Shown piece after piece: positions 1 through 9,691 of a stretch of 64,000 nt of DNA. A program made the position numbers and the translations under genes. Position 1 is the stretch's first letter; each line of letters opens with the position of its first letter. This DNA is from Thermothelomyces thermophilus ATCC 42464. Taxonomy: Eukaryota; Ascomycota; Sordariomycetes; Sordariales; Chaetomiaceae. The DNA lies in NCBI RefSeq assembly GCF_000226095.1, contig NC_016472.1, forward strand, positions 7,440,001 to 7,504,000, given 5' to 3'. The notes beneath the pieces are model-generated. The model was not told the DNA's origin and made no database searches. It worked only from the letters and a program-made list of their open reading frames with translations.

Positions 1-1781
1 GGAGAAGACGGTGGAGATGCCGGTCACGGCGCCAAAGCCCCAGTTGGTCTCCTCGATGAAGTTCTCGAGGTTCATGCCGTACAGTCCGGCCAGGAAGGTG
101 CCCATGGCCAGCCCGAGGGTGCCGATGCTGAACTTGAGATCGAGCAGCATGAGAGAGTTGCGGTTGGCGTCCAGAATAGCTCGGATGCTGTTTTTGTTGT
201 TAGTTTAGCAAGCCTTTTGTCAGCATTCTTCGCTCCCGTAGTCCTTCGAGGTATTCGCAAAAGCACGGAAAAAGGAGGAGGAGGAGGAGGAGGAGGAGGA
301 GGAGGAGGAGGAGGAGGAACCCACATTTCTTCGGTATTTCTGATGCTCGACACAAGATTGCTCGCTTCCTGCACCACTTCGTCGCAAATCTTGTTGTAGG
401 ACTCGAGAAGAAGCTCGACCTCGGTGTGATCGTCCTCGCCCCTGATTATGTCGTGCGTCTTTTCGGTCAGGTACATGGCGGCGAGGTCGTCGTCGGCCTC
501 CAGGAGTTCTTCGAGAGCGTCGCGGACCAGCCTCGCCTTCTGCTCGAACGTGCTGACCCTCTTGGACAGGACCAGGAGGATCCTCAGCTTCTCGCGGTCA
601 ATGTCGTCCTCGAGGTCGCTGAGGATGCGGATGACCGGGTCCCGGACGGACTCGAAGTCGGCCTCGAGCTCGGACGTGACCGACATCAGGACGGCCTCGA
701 GGGCGCGGAACTCGTAGGGCAGGCTGTTCGCGCCGGCGACCTGCTTCTGCTGCAGCTTGCCCTGCAGGTCGTACATGAAGGCGGACTGGGGATAAGACGA
801 GGTGGAGCCGTAGACATCGAACAGCAGGACGCGGTCGTGCTTGATCAGGACCTTCAGGTGGAGGAGGTTCAGCAGGATTGCGGACGGGCGGACGAGGATG
901 TGGGGGAGGTTGGACGAGTCGATCTTGCGGAGATCGCGCGGGAGGAGGCCATACTGTCAAGCGACACGGTCAATAAACACGGATCTTTTTCTTTTCTTTT
1001 CTTTTCTTTTTTTCTTTTCTTTTTTTTCGTTTCTTTCTTCTTCTTCTTCTTTTCTCTGTCTTTTTCTTTCTTTTCTCTCTGTATTTAAAGAACTGGAGGG
1101 AAAAAAGGAAAGGAAAAAAAGGAAAAAGAAGAATAAGCCCAGGTGTGCCAGTGTATCGCGTACCTTGGCAATCAGCTCGCTCTTCTTGAGTTCGCCGTCT
1201 ACCATGATGACCTTCCCGTTCCCGTCCACCTCGGTACAGCGCAGCCTCGGGTCCAGCGCAGTCTTGGCGGTCAGCGACCTCCGCTGGAAGATCGACCCGG
1301 ATTCCTCCTCCAGCCGGACCCGGATGTCGCCCTCCTTGAGCGGCTCGCGCTCGCGCTCGCCCTGCTTCTTCGCGTCGGACCCAAACAGCCACTCCTGCCA
1401 CGACGACCTGCCCCCGTCCTCCCTGGGTGCCTGGTTCGACGAGGAATACCGCTGCGCACCCCCGTGCTGCCCTGCTTGCTGCTGCTGCTGTTCGTGGCTC
1501 GCCGAGGCGCGCTGCTGCTTGCTCAGCGACTTGGGGAGGATCGCGTCGAGGCCGAGAAAGGCGGCCTGCAGGGTGGGTTTGCGGCGGCCCGTCGGGATGC
1601 TCGGCAGCAGGGCGGTCGGCCTTGCTGCCCTCGCACAGGCGCAGACATGGCGGCGGGTAGTCGTCGACGACGATGAAGACAGGCGCGAGGCGCACTCGGT
1701 GAACCAGAGGCCCTCGGACTGGGCGCGTAGGAACCTGAGGAGCCTCCGCGATGGTACTGCTGGTTTCAATGCCGGAGGCAT
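1..1781 (-). CDS. mrs2: Mitochondrial inner-membrane magnesium channel Mrs2 (3' end outside window)
   Basis: Mrs2 is a CorA-family channel that carries Mg2+ into the mitochondrial matrix. Three exons are visible: 1164-1781, 325-953 and 1-187, giving 478 codons before the window edge. The ATG at 1781 opens an Arg/Ser-rich, acid-poor N-terminus typical of a mitochondrial presequence. The middle holds the family core (ELIAK-YGLLPRDLRKID, then a long helical region with EELLEADDDLAAMYLTEK). The last exon carries the first membrane helix, ending in the diagnostic Gly-Met-Asn (GMN) at about residues 453-455, followed by the start of the second helix. Intron 2 (188-324) contains a GGA microsatellite, and intron 1 (954-1163) is a long homopurine/homopyrimidine stretch. 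The gene is divergent from the F-box-like gene. The GMN motif makes the family certain; Mrs2 versus its paralogue Lpe10/Mfm1 is less sure. Confidence 0.93.
274..318. repeat. (GGA)15 microsatellite inside mrs2 intron 2
   Basis: There are fifteen uninterrupted GGA units on the + strand (TCC in the sense of mrs2), between the splice donor (GTGGGT, 319-324) and the acceptor at 188-189. Translated without splicing it would give a Pro run and then a frame change, because the 137-nt intron is not a multiple of three. Confidence 0.9.
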
Positions 1782-2266
1782 TGCGCGGGAAGCAGGGTCC
1801 GGAGGGGAGGTGGGCTGGTCAATCCAATGTTTGCGCGCTGTTCACGGTGGTGGCCCGATCTCTTTTTTTTTTGGAGATGCGGTCCGGGCCAGAAGCCATC
1901 GTCGAAAGCGGGCGAGTCAAGTTGCAGCAGCAAAATTATTGCCAGGGGGTGTGGTTAGTGTAGTGCAGAACTAGTGTAGGCAACCCCCCCTTCCCTTCTG
2001 GTCAGTGCGCGAAAGCCCACTGATAAGGCGGTCTGGGGGTGGAGTGCCTTCTGTAATTCGTAGTTACAGGGCGGTTTTGTGGATCAGCAAGTGCCAACAA
2101 CACAAAGGCCTTGTATTCTTGAAATCACTTCTCTTCTGACGACGTGAAGAAATTCTGTAAACGGACTACATACAAATATAAATGACGCGGTTCTGGAGGT
2201 AGCGGGAAAGGCGGATATCTACGGAGTACACCGAAACCTCACATCGCCTTTGCCCCAGACCGTTCC

Positions 2267-3648
2267 ATGAAGCTTACTCCGATCAAGGTCAAAGGCAAAG
2301 CAGGCCCCAGAAAGACATGGAAGCCGCCGACAGATCGGACCCGGAAGGCCAAACGACGGCGGGATGAGGAGGACGAGAAGGAGGGCGGGGAGGATGGCAG
2401 CGATCGGCCACCCCGACGCCGCTTCAAGGCGAGGAAGCCTGCCGAGCCGATTGAGGAACTCCCGACCGAGATCCTCGAGCGTATCATCTTCATGTCCCGG
2501 AACCTCAACTTCCTGCGCAGCAGTCTCCGGATCGGCTATCGCTTCTCCTCCCGGTCCTTCCTGACGGAGCTGCTGGAAGCGGCGTTCGCGCCCACCTTGG
2601 ATCTGTGGTTCGGCTACAAGAAGGACCAAGTCGCCCCCCCGGACCGCCGCAGGAAAGGTGAAGCCTGGGGCAACTATCGCTGGTTGCTGCCCGAATGGGT
2701 TCCCGGCGAACCAGACTTCCAGGTGCGCCGCGGTTTTTCTTTGATAGAGCACTCCTGCTTCGGACCCGAACCAGGACGGGACTGACGCAAACTGTTCGCA
2801 GAGCGCCGTCCTTGCTTGCAAATGGGTCAACACGACCCTCATTCTGGAAGCTCAGGAGAAATGGTTTCGGAGAAACGGCCTTGGGAGGCTCCTCGAGTAC
2901 CTGAAACCCTCGAAAATTCCGGTGGCTCGGCCTGGTCTCGATGGCCACCCAGACGTGGCAGCACGTTTCGAGGCGGACTGGGAGACCTTGAGAGCCTCCT
3001 GTGCCGCCTGGTTCCCGGCCGAGAATCCCCCCGACGAAGAAGCTCGTCTGCCGATCTGGCAGCCGCCATGCTATGTGGAGGTTCACCCTCTGACCAGAGC
3101 TCCGGAAAGGCTGCTCACCGGTCCCTTCGACTGGGAGACGGCCCGAACACTCTTCTGGCTCGTTCGCGGCGGCGCCCACCAGCTGCGCCAATCTCCGTTG
3201 TCGTGGGAGGTAATGTGCAGCTCTGATGTTGCGTTTGAGCTTATCTGGTTGTTCCCGGTTCGCTGACCCAGTCCGATCTGACAGGCTACCAAGAGAGGCT
3301 ATGACAACATCATGGCTCTTGGGGACAAACAGCTCGCTTTCCTGTTGCTGACGCTCTGGGTTGAGCTGCGCGCTTTCGAGCACTGGCCAGAGTTTCTGAG
3401 GCATCAGGGGCTGGAAGCCGCCGCCCATCAACTGGAACACTGCGACTCTCCGACCGACTGGAAGCTGTGGAAGTGGGCGTATTACTTCATCGATAGGTAT
3501 TGCTGGGTTAGGGCAGAAGATAAAAAATGGCCCTGATCAACCTGTGTCGCGCCGACTTTGCGTTGGCCTGCCTAATTCTACGTAGTACACGTTGGCGGGA
3601 TGGCATGCAGCCCCCGAGTGGCAAAAGCTGTACAAACCCGTACCGTAA
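2267..3648 (+). CDS. F-box-like protein, function unknown
   Basis: The exons are 2267-2722, 2802-3209 and 3285-3506 or further. The N-terminus is strongly basic (KVKGKAGPRKTWK, RRRFKARK). It is followed at about residues 60-95 by an F-box-like segment (PIEELPTEILERIIFMSRNLNF), the motif that recruits substrates to SCF ubiquitin ligases through Skp1. The rest is Trp-rich and helical with no recognised repeat. The third reading frame stays open to a stop at 3536. A better C-terminus appears if an intron 3507-3585 (weak GTTAGG donor, TAG acceptor) joins 3586-3648, which encodes a Trp/Pro-rich tail ending EWQKLYKPVP. Proteins of this layout are common in Sordariomycetes and mostly uncharacterised. 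The F-box call is moderate and the 3' structure uncertain. Confidence 0.72.
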
Positions 3649-4043
3649 GTCACGGGAGGATCGCGTTCTCGAGGCTCACGAGCCAATAAGCTCTATGGTA
3701 TAGTCTCCGTGGCGATGAGTGATCACGGACTTGCAGAGAATTGTCGAGGTATTCCCTATCGAGCGTCGATTGAACGTACAAGAGACGCATCGCAAAAATG
3801 CCAGTAGACCCGTTTCCCGTTCCCAGAGTGCGAAATGACGTGCCGTGCCATAAAGCCAAAGCCAAGGTTGGCCGCTGCCTGGTGATTTTCGCAGCGCCAG
3901 ATCTCGTCCCTTCAATGATCGGACCCTCGGCATCACCAGGCCCTGCTCCCACCGTCCCCAAAGAAGGCTTCCCGCGGCATGATCAACGTTTTCGGAAAAC
4001 GTCCCCAGAGATTGCCGGATTTGATTTGGTCGTGGCGGGGAAT
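3649..4043. other. Intergenic, no gene seen
   Basis: This is the space between the F-box-like gene (+) and the end of rps30 (-), two convergent genes. A 110-codon + strand frame at 3798-4130 has no recognisable family and runs into the rps30 exons, so I take this stretch as 3' untranslated and spacer sequence. Confidence 0.5.
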
Positions 4044-4535
4044 TTAGGAGCCGGGGTTGGGGTTCATCTGTGTACCATAACACATCAGTCGTGCCGCCTT
4101 CCCTCGCGTATGAACCTCGAGCTGGACTGACCTTGCGCTTGCCGCCAGTCAGGGTGATGTTGACGAAACGGCGGGTGTACTTGAGCCTCTTTCCCGCGCG
4201 GCCCTTACTATTCGCTTGTCAGAAAATCTGGCACCTCGCCGTCGCTCGCGCCGGGCCTCAGCGGGTGTATACGTACGGGACCTTCTTCTTCTCCTGCTTC
4301 TCGACCTTGGGGGTCTGAGACTTGACCTTGCCTGCATATACCAATCAGAATTCGCTCAAAGAAGCTTCGATCTCTCGATTTTCGGATTGACGGATGCGAG
4401 AGTCGTCGACGACGGGAAAAGCAGACGTACCGGCACGAGCCAAACTATGGTAAACATGTCAGAACATTGCTTTTCCAACGGAAAATATGTGTAATTAAGC
4501 GTTTTGAGTTCTTACCTTCCGTGAACCTTGCCCAT
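4044..4535 (-). CDS. rps30: 40S ribosomal protein eS30 (Rps30)
   Basis: This is a 62-residue small-subunit ribosomal protein split into five exons: 4516-4535, 4431-4444, 4277-4331, 4132-4207 and 4044-4067. Every junction keeps frame and gives the full family sequence, beginning MGKVHGSLARAGKVKSQ, with KYTRRFVNITLTGGKRK in the middle and MNPNPGS at the end. It is not fused to a ubiquitin-like domain as in animals (FAU), which matches other fungi. The second exon is only 14 nt. It is divergent from the CREG-like gene with an 820-nt spacer. Confidence is very high because the whole protein is reconstructed with conserved residues at all joins. Confidence 0.97.
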
Positions 4536-5355
4536 TTTGGATGATTGTCGTCGATGACTTTCTCGAAGGTTTGCTGGGGAAGACGATGACGGGAAGAAGA
4601 GTCTGCAAGTGGTATCCTCCGGTGGGCGGCGATTTTGCGGATTATCCTTCGGTTACCTAATAATTGTGGGAGCCCTGCGGGGCTCGCCTTTGGGGCTTCA
4701 GACCGACCAGGGGTGTGTGGCTGGTCTTGGCTAAGTCACATGAATATTCACGTGATGTTTACTCATGATCCATTTCAGTGCTTACCTCATCTTGGTGCAG
4801 CATCTCCGCTTACAGCGACAGCTCTAGGTCATGTTAACAATGCTAGCTCTACACCCAAGATTCATGGCTCCGAATACATTGATCCCTCAACAATTCGAGA
4901 GCTTGGCAACCCCTAGACTGCAAAACTTTCAAGTGTGTGGTATGCATCAACACACGCCTTGATAGATTCACTTGCAACGTTAAGGTAGTTTCAAGGCTCG
5001 GATGTCTCGTATTTCGACGTAGAGGATCCTGCTCGAAGGCACCCTAACGAATTGAGCAACATCCGAGAGAGGCGGGGACCGTTGATCAGATAAGATGACT
5101 TGGCAGTCGGTGCGGTGCCATGTGCTACCCCACAACAGCATCGCATGATTCAACCCTGTTGTCGCCCGGGGGGGGGGGGGGACCTCGGGAAGTGGTAGCC
5201 GGCTGTGGCAAAGCATTGACGTCCAGTAACTTAGTTATGTGAGCACCTCTTTGTTTACCTAGACATCTCCCGTACCTGTTGAGGGCTCGTCTCGTTTCCC
5301 ATCAATCAATCATCACCACAAGTCCACCGTTATCGTCCTGCTCGGTCCGTGCACC
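4536..5355. other. Divergent promoter region of rps30 and the CREG-like gene
   Basis: About 820 nt contain no credible coding frame. A run of 14 G lies at 5168-5181. The sequence is otherwise unremarkable and presumably holds both promoters. Confidence 0.5.
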
Positions 5356-5850
5356 ATGAGGCCCACCATAACCGCAACCACCCTTCTTTCCGGCTGCATC
5401 GCGGCAACAACAGCTGCAGCCGCCGCCGTCGCCGTCGCCGTCCCTCCCTCCCACAGCGGACTCCGCATCCCGACCTCGCACGAATCCGCCGTCCTCGGCC
5501 GGCGCATACTCGCTCTTACTCCGCTCGGCACGCTCTCAACCGTCTTCCCCGAGGACGACAAACAAAAGGGCGATAGCAATCGCGATGGCGGCGTCTCGAA
5601 CCAGGAGCGGCGCTCCCCGGGGCTAGGCGGCCTGCCGTACGGCCTGATGGAATACATTGCCGACTGCGAGGACGACGACGTCGGGAACCCCACCATCCTG
5701 GCGATCTCCATCGGGACGACCTTTAAGAACGCCGCGGCGGGAAGCAACGTGAGTCTGGCGGTCCAGTGGACTCCGCCGTACCCGCCCGCGGAGCGGATCA
5801 AGAGCACCGGGAACAGCTGGCTCTCGTACCTGGGCCTATCCCGCACCGAG

Positions 5851-5882
<32 letters not shown>

Positions 5883-6502
5883 GCGCGACATCTCCCTCCC
5901 TTACTCGGCCGCCAATCTCCCCCGCTTCTCCCTTCTCGGCCATCTCGAGCCAATCCCGGGCGGCGACGATCGCAGCGACGAGGACGGGGTCGGCGCCAGG
6001 CTCGCGAGATGCTACGTCAAGTCGCACCCGGACGCGCGGTACTGGCTCCCCGGCAACCGGATCCACGAGGCGCACTTTGTGCGGCTGGTTGTGGAACAGG
6101 TGTACTGGGTCGGCGGGTTCGGGGATCGCGCGTATATTGGGTGGATTCCTGTTGAGGAGTGGTAAGTCTCTCTCCCTCTCTCCCTCCCCCTCCCCCTCCC
6201 TCTCTGTCTTTTTTTTTTCATCTCCTGTAAATGCCGGCAGGGTAAAGAGTACCTATGTGATGTTGACTGACCTGATTGCTAGGCGGAACGTCACGCGGGA
6301 AGAATGGCAAAAGGTTCGCCTTCCAGGAGAAAAGAAGGGGTGGAAGGAGTGGTCTACACAGGAAGACCTTAAGATTAAGGTGAACGTAAAGGGGGGATCG
6401 GAAACTTCAATATTCACTACCAGTTTTTTCTCACGGCCTCGAAGACCTATCATAAAGGCAATAAATGGCTTGGTTCAGCCCCTACTGGGTCCACGAGGTT
6501 GA
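5356..6502 (+). CDS. Secreted CREG-like / pyridoxamine oxidase-fold protein
   Basis: Exons 5356-6161 and 6283-6502 give 341 aa. The N-terminus has a signal-peptide look: basic start, then an Ala/Val-rich hydrophobic stretch to about residue 30. The mature part matches the CREG family (FMN-binding split-barrel fold, Pyridox_oxase_2): ESAVLGRRILALTPLGTLST, then GLPYGLMEYIADC, GNPTILAISIGTTFKN and, late, SHPDARYWLPGNRIHEAHFVRL. CREG proteins generally act in the secretory or endolysosomal system and many have lost flavin binding; the substrate here cannot be read from sequence. Two stretches, an Asp run near residue 170 and a Ser/Asp loop, interrupt the domain. The intron (6162-6282) has a GTAAGT donor and a CTGAC branch. 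Sequence after about residue 300 is low in recognisable features, so the exact stop is less certain. Confidence 0.85.
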
Positions 6503-6797
6503 TGTGATTGTATGAACGCCTCTTCGTGATTCCTGTTCACGACCGGCCCGTCAACAGAGCGAAGAAGCCTTGAAACCACGAGAGGAGTGAGTTCTCGCAT
6601 CGCACCCTCTACGTTCAGAGTACAACAGTGTATCCTTGCGAAAAGATCCTTCTTGAATGAAGCTTTTACGGGGTATCAATGATTATATGCCGGTATTAAC
6701 TTAGTTTGAGTCCGCCTATCCATTCGGAACTGTCCCTGCGCTGGTTGTCAGTTACCACCTACAGGCACCAAGTTCCCGTGCATCATCGGGGTGACTC
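6503..6797. other. Convergent 3' spacer
   Basis: About 295 nt separate the CREG-like gene (+) from the stop of the large unknown gene (-). I see no gene or structured element. Confidence 0.4.
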
Positions 6798-9691
6798 CTA
6801 ATCAACACGAATAACAACCTTCCACCCTAGCGCCCCGGCCTCCCGGATCGCACACGCCAGACATCCCCTCCGCCGCCGGCTAATCAACGCGTTCCAACCC
6901 TTTTCCGCACAGAACGCCCGCACCAAAATCTCCATATCAGATCCAAACTGCCGTCGCCGTGATTCCGAGTGCATCTTCTTTGACGCGCTCTCCAACGTTG
7001 CTGTTCCCGTGCCATCACCCTGACCATGGTCTGTGCTGCCTCCCAAGGTGACGTTGGACGAAGTAGGCGAGGTTAGCATTCCAGAATTGTTGCTGTCTGT
7101 TCGGCTGATGACAGGCGACAGGGGGATTTCGTGCTCCTGCGGTTGCGGACGGAAGCCCGTAATGCAATCGATGACAAGCACCTTGGCGGCCGGGCTGTTT
7201 TTCTGCGAGAGTGAGGGGCTCATGATAGGCCGCTGTCGTGGAGATAATGAGTAGCTACTCAGTAGGGACTCGAGGGTACAATCCTTCTTGGTGAGTAGCT
7301 CAGACAGGTGGAGTGCTACATAGGTGTAGTATTTGTGTAACGGGTGGCCTAGGAGTGGTTAGTATGTCTGGCAGGAGCAGGGAAAGGTGTGGTTCAAATC
7401 TGGAGAGTCGTACCGACTACACTTGCTGTTCTACCGGAAGCACCATGGCCAGATATATCAACCTGCTGAATTGTTGGGCTGCAGGGTGACTTCATGAGCC
7501 TAACGTATTGCGAAGGCACACACGGGTGGGCTGTCACGAAATTGATGTCCTTAGCCAGGGAATATGTGTACTCATGAACCTCCTCCGAGTCGAGGTCTGT
7601 CACAGCAAAGGTTACCGAGGCGGCAAAGACGGAAGGTGAGCTAACTTTGCTGTCATCCGATTCTGGGGTAGTTTCATTGCCATGTGCTGGAGTGGTGTGG
7701 CCGGGACTGACTGGTGCCCCGAGATTCAAGGCTTTCAGAACGATGTCGAGGGCAGGGGGCTCCTTCTCTGGGTAGGTGTTCTCAGAGGGAATAAGAAAAT
7801 CGGCGGGAAGGACAGATGATGGATCAGTGTCTCCGAGGACGTTGGACTCCCGCTCAACCGCCTTCTTACCCCAAAGGCGGGCTTTTTTGTTGACTTGAAG
7901 CGCATCCTCTGTAGATCTCAGATTAGCGTTATGCATTTCGTCTCGGGCATGCAACGCCCTGTTCATACCTGGTGTTTCTTCTGCATCAATTTTCACCCAG
8001 CCATTGCCAAATCCTCGTGGGATGACGTCGCTGGAGATCCAGCCCATGCATTCGACAGCACCCCTTCCGGCGCTAAGGACACGACCGACAATGCATGATG
8101 TGCTCCAGAAGCTCTTGCCAGAATACACAAACCCGCTGCACAGATTGGCCGTGGGGCCCAAGCTCGATAACGCCTCTGGGTCGTTCTCTAGCAGGGTTGC
8201 CATCAGAAAATGACAAAGTCCGTCACCAGGGAGCATCAACCCAGAAACATAGCTCTTGGAGAGCCATCCTGACGGATTCAACGCAACCGATACGCTCTTC
8301 CGCCTAGACGGAGGGCTGTGTTCCTTTGTTTCCTCTTTCGGATGATGGCCAAAGTGGAAGAGATGATGGCTATCCGCGCGACTGCTTGATCGAGCAAGCA
8401 ACGTACTGAGAGGAGTGCCTTCGACTACAGAGCGGCAGTTCTCAGTCACCTGAGACAAGTAAGTTTCAGCTCCAGGCCAACGCAATCGGCGTGCAAAATG
8501 CGCAAGACCGTTAACTTGGCGGCGGGCGTGTTGTCCCTTGATCGCGTAAACCGGGACGCGGTTGTGGTGGTTCTGCCAGTCGTGATCGCGAGCGAGCAAC
8601 ATGCGCTTCGTCAGTGTCGCCAGCCAGCCTGAAGATTTCTCTTCGACGTCCGCCGGCGCGCTAGCTTCGGTTTTAACGACTTCTATGTTCTCCAGCCACA
8701 CCCGTGCCAGGATCAGCGACCATTTGACCGACTTCGTGGCTTCCTTTTCGAACTTGTAGATTTCCGCCGGCCGGAGACTGCCCGCTCCAAGCTCCTCGCC
8801 CTCGGTGATAGCATCCAGCCTGACGAGCAGTTCACAGGCCAGGAGGATCTGCAAAAGCAGCCAGTACCGCTCCTCGTGAATGTCACTCGCCGAATCACCC
8901 GTCTGGACAGATGCCGCGTCCTCGGCATTGTCCCCTTTCGGGTTCTCCCACAGAAGCTGGCCCAGTCTGATGCGCCACTCCACATGGGAGAAATCGATCC
9001 ACATGTTTGGCGTGGCGAGAACTTTGACTAGAGCCATGATCTGGACGGAGAGGCTGTAAGGGTCTCGGTGATCTAGCACCTCTGTTGGCGGATGCAGGAT
9101 CTGGGTGAACAACTCGTTGTAAAGATCACCCGACAGTCGGGGTTCGCGGGGATGCGGCTCGCAATATCTCTGCCCATTCTTGATCAGCTGCTCCATGATC
9201 AGAGTCTCGTCAACGTGTCGGAGGCCGTCCCTTGACGTGAGCATGGTTTGGCGCTGCCTGACGATGGCGGGGTCTCTGGCTGCGAGGCGCTCGAAACCCC
9301 ATTGTTCCTCCTGAAGGGCATCGGCCACGCCCAACTCGAGGGCAGCCTGATAACCCACGCTCCCTTTCTCAAGCCCAAACATGCTCAACATGTTGGGCCT
9401 CTCGCGGCATCGCGGGTAAAAGTGCGCCCGGCGCTTCGCTTCCGAAGCACGCTGCGCGGCAGAGCGGTCGCTGTTGACATCGCGGGTGATGTGAGGCCAT
9501 GCCGTAATCGAGCCCCAAGCCTTGTCCTCGATCTGCGTGTGGTCGGTAAGATCCCTGATCTCCAGCTCCTCATCCCATGGAAACGCCACCGAGGGATGGG
9601 GAGCCCCAGTGTAGTGTCCCTCGGACCTAGCAAAGTACTGCGGGGCTCCGGAGAAGAGCTTCTCAACCTCGGATTCGGTCAGAGTGGCCAT
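6798..9691 (-). CDS. Large conserved-looking protein of unknown function
   Basis: Two exons, about 7415-9691 and 6798-7348, give roughly 942 aa. I do not recognise the family. The first ATG in the frame is 9691 (MATLTESEVEKLFSG); the frame is open further upstream but without ATG. The first 300 residues look globular and well ordered (an aromatic/acidic patch ARSEGHYTGAPHPSVAFPWDEE, then long helical segments). Residues about 300-480 are helix-rich with Trp/Leu. Later parts alternate low-complexity Ser/Glu linkers with ordered blocks such as GDGLCHFLMATLLEN. The C-terminal exon adds YYTYVALHLSELL and ends ACAIREAGALGWKVVIRVD. No signal peptide or membrane helix is evident. The intron join is supported by a CTAAC branch and CTAG acceptor; two donors (after 7415 or 7436) keep the frame. 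Confidence 0.75.

Noticed and set aside
217-399. Gly-run peptide on + strand and Pro-run extension on - strand
   Set aside because: Both are products of the GGA repeat inside the mrs2 intron. Splicing at 324/188 restores the conserved Mrs2 sequence.
3798-4130. 110-codon + strand frame
   Set aside because: It is unrecognised and overlaps rps30 exons on the other strand.
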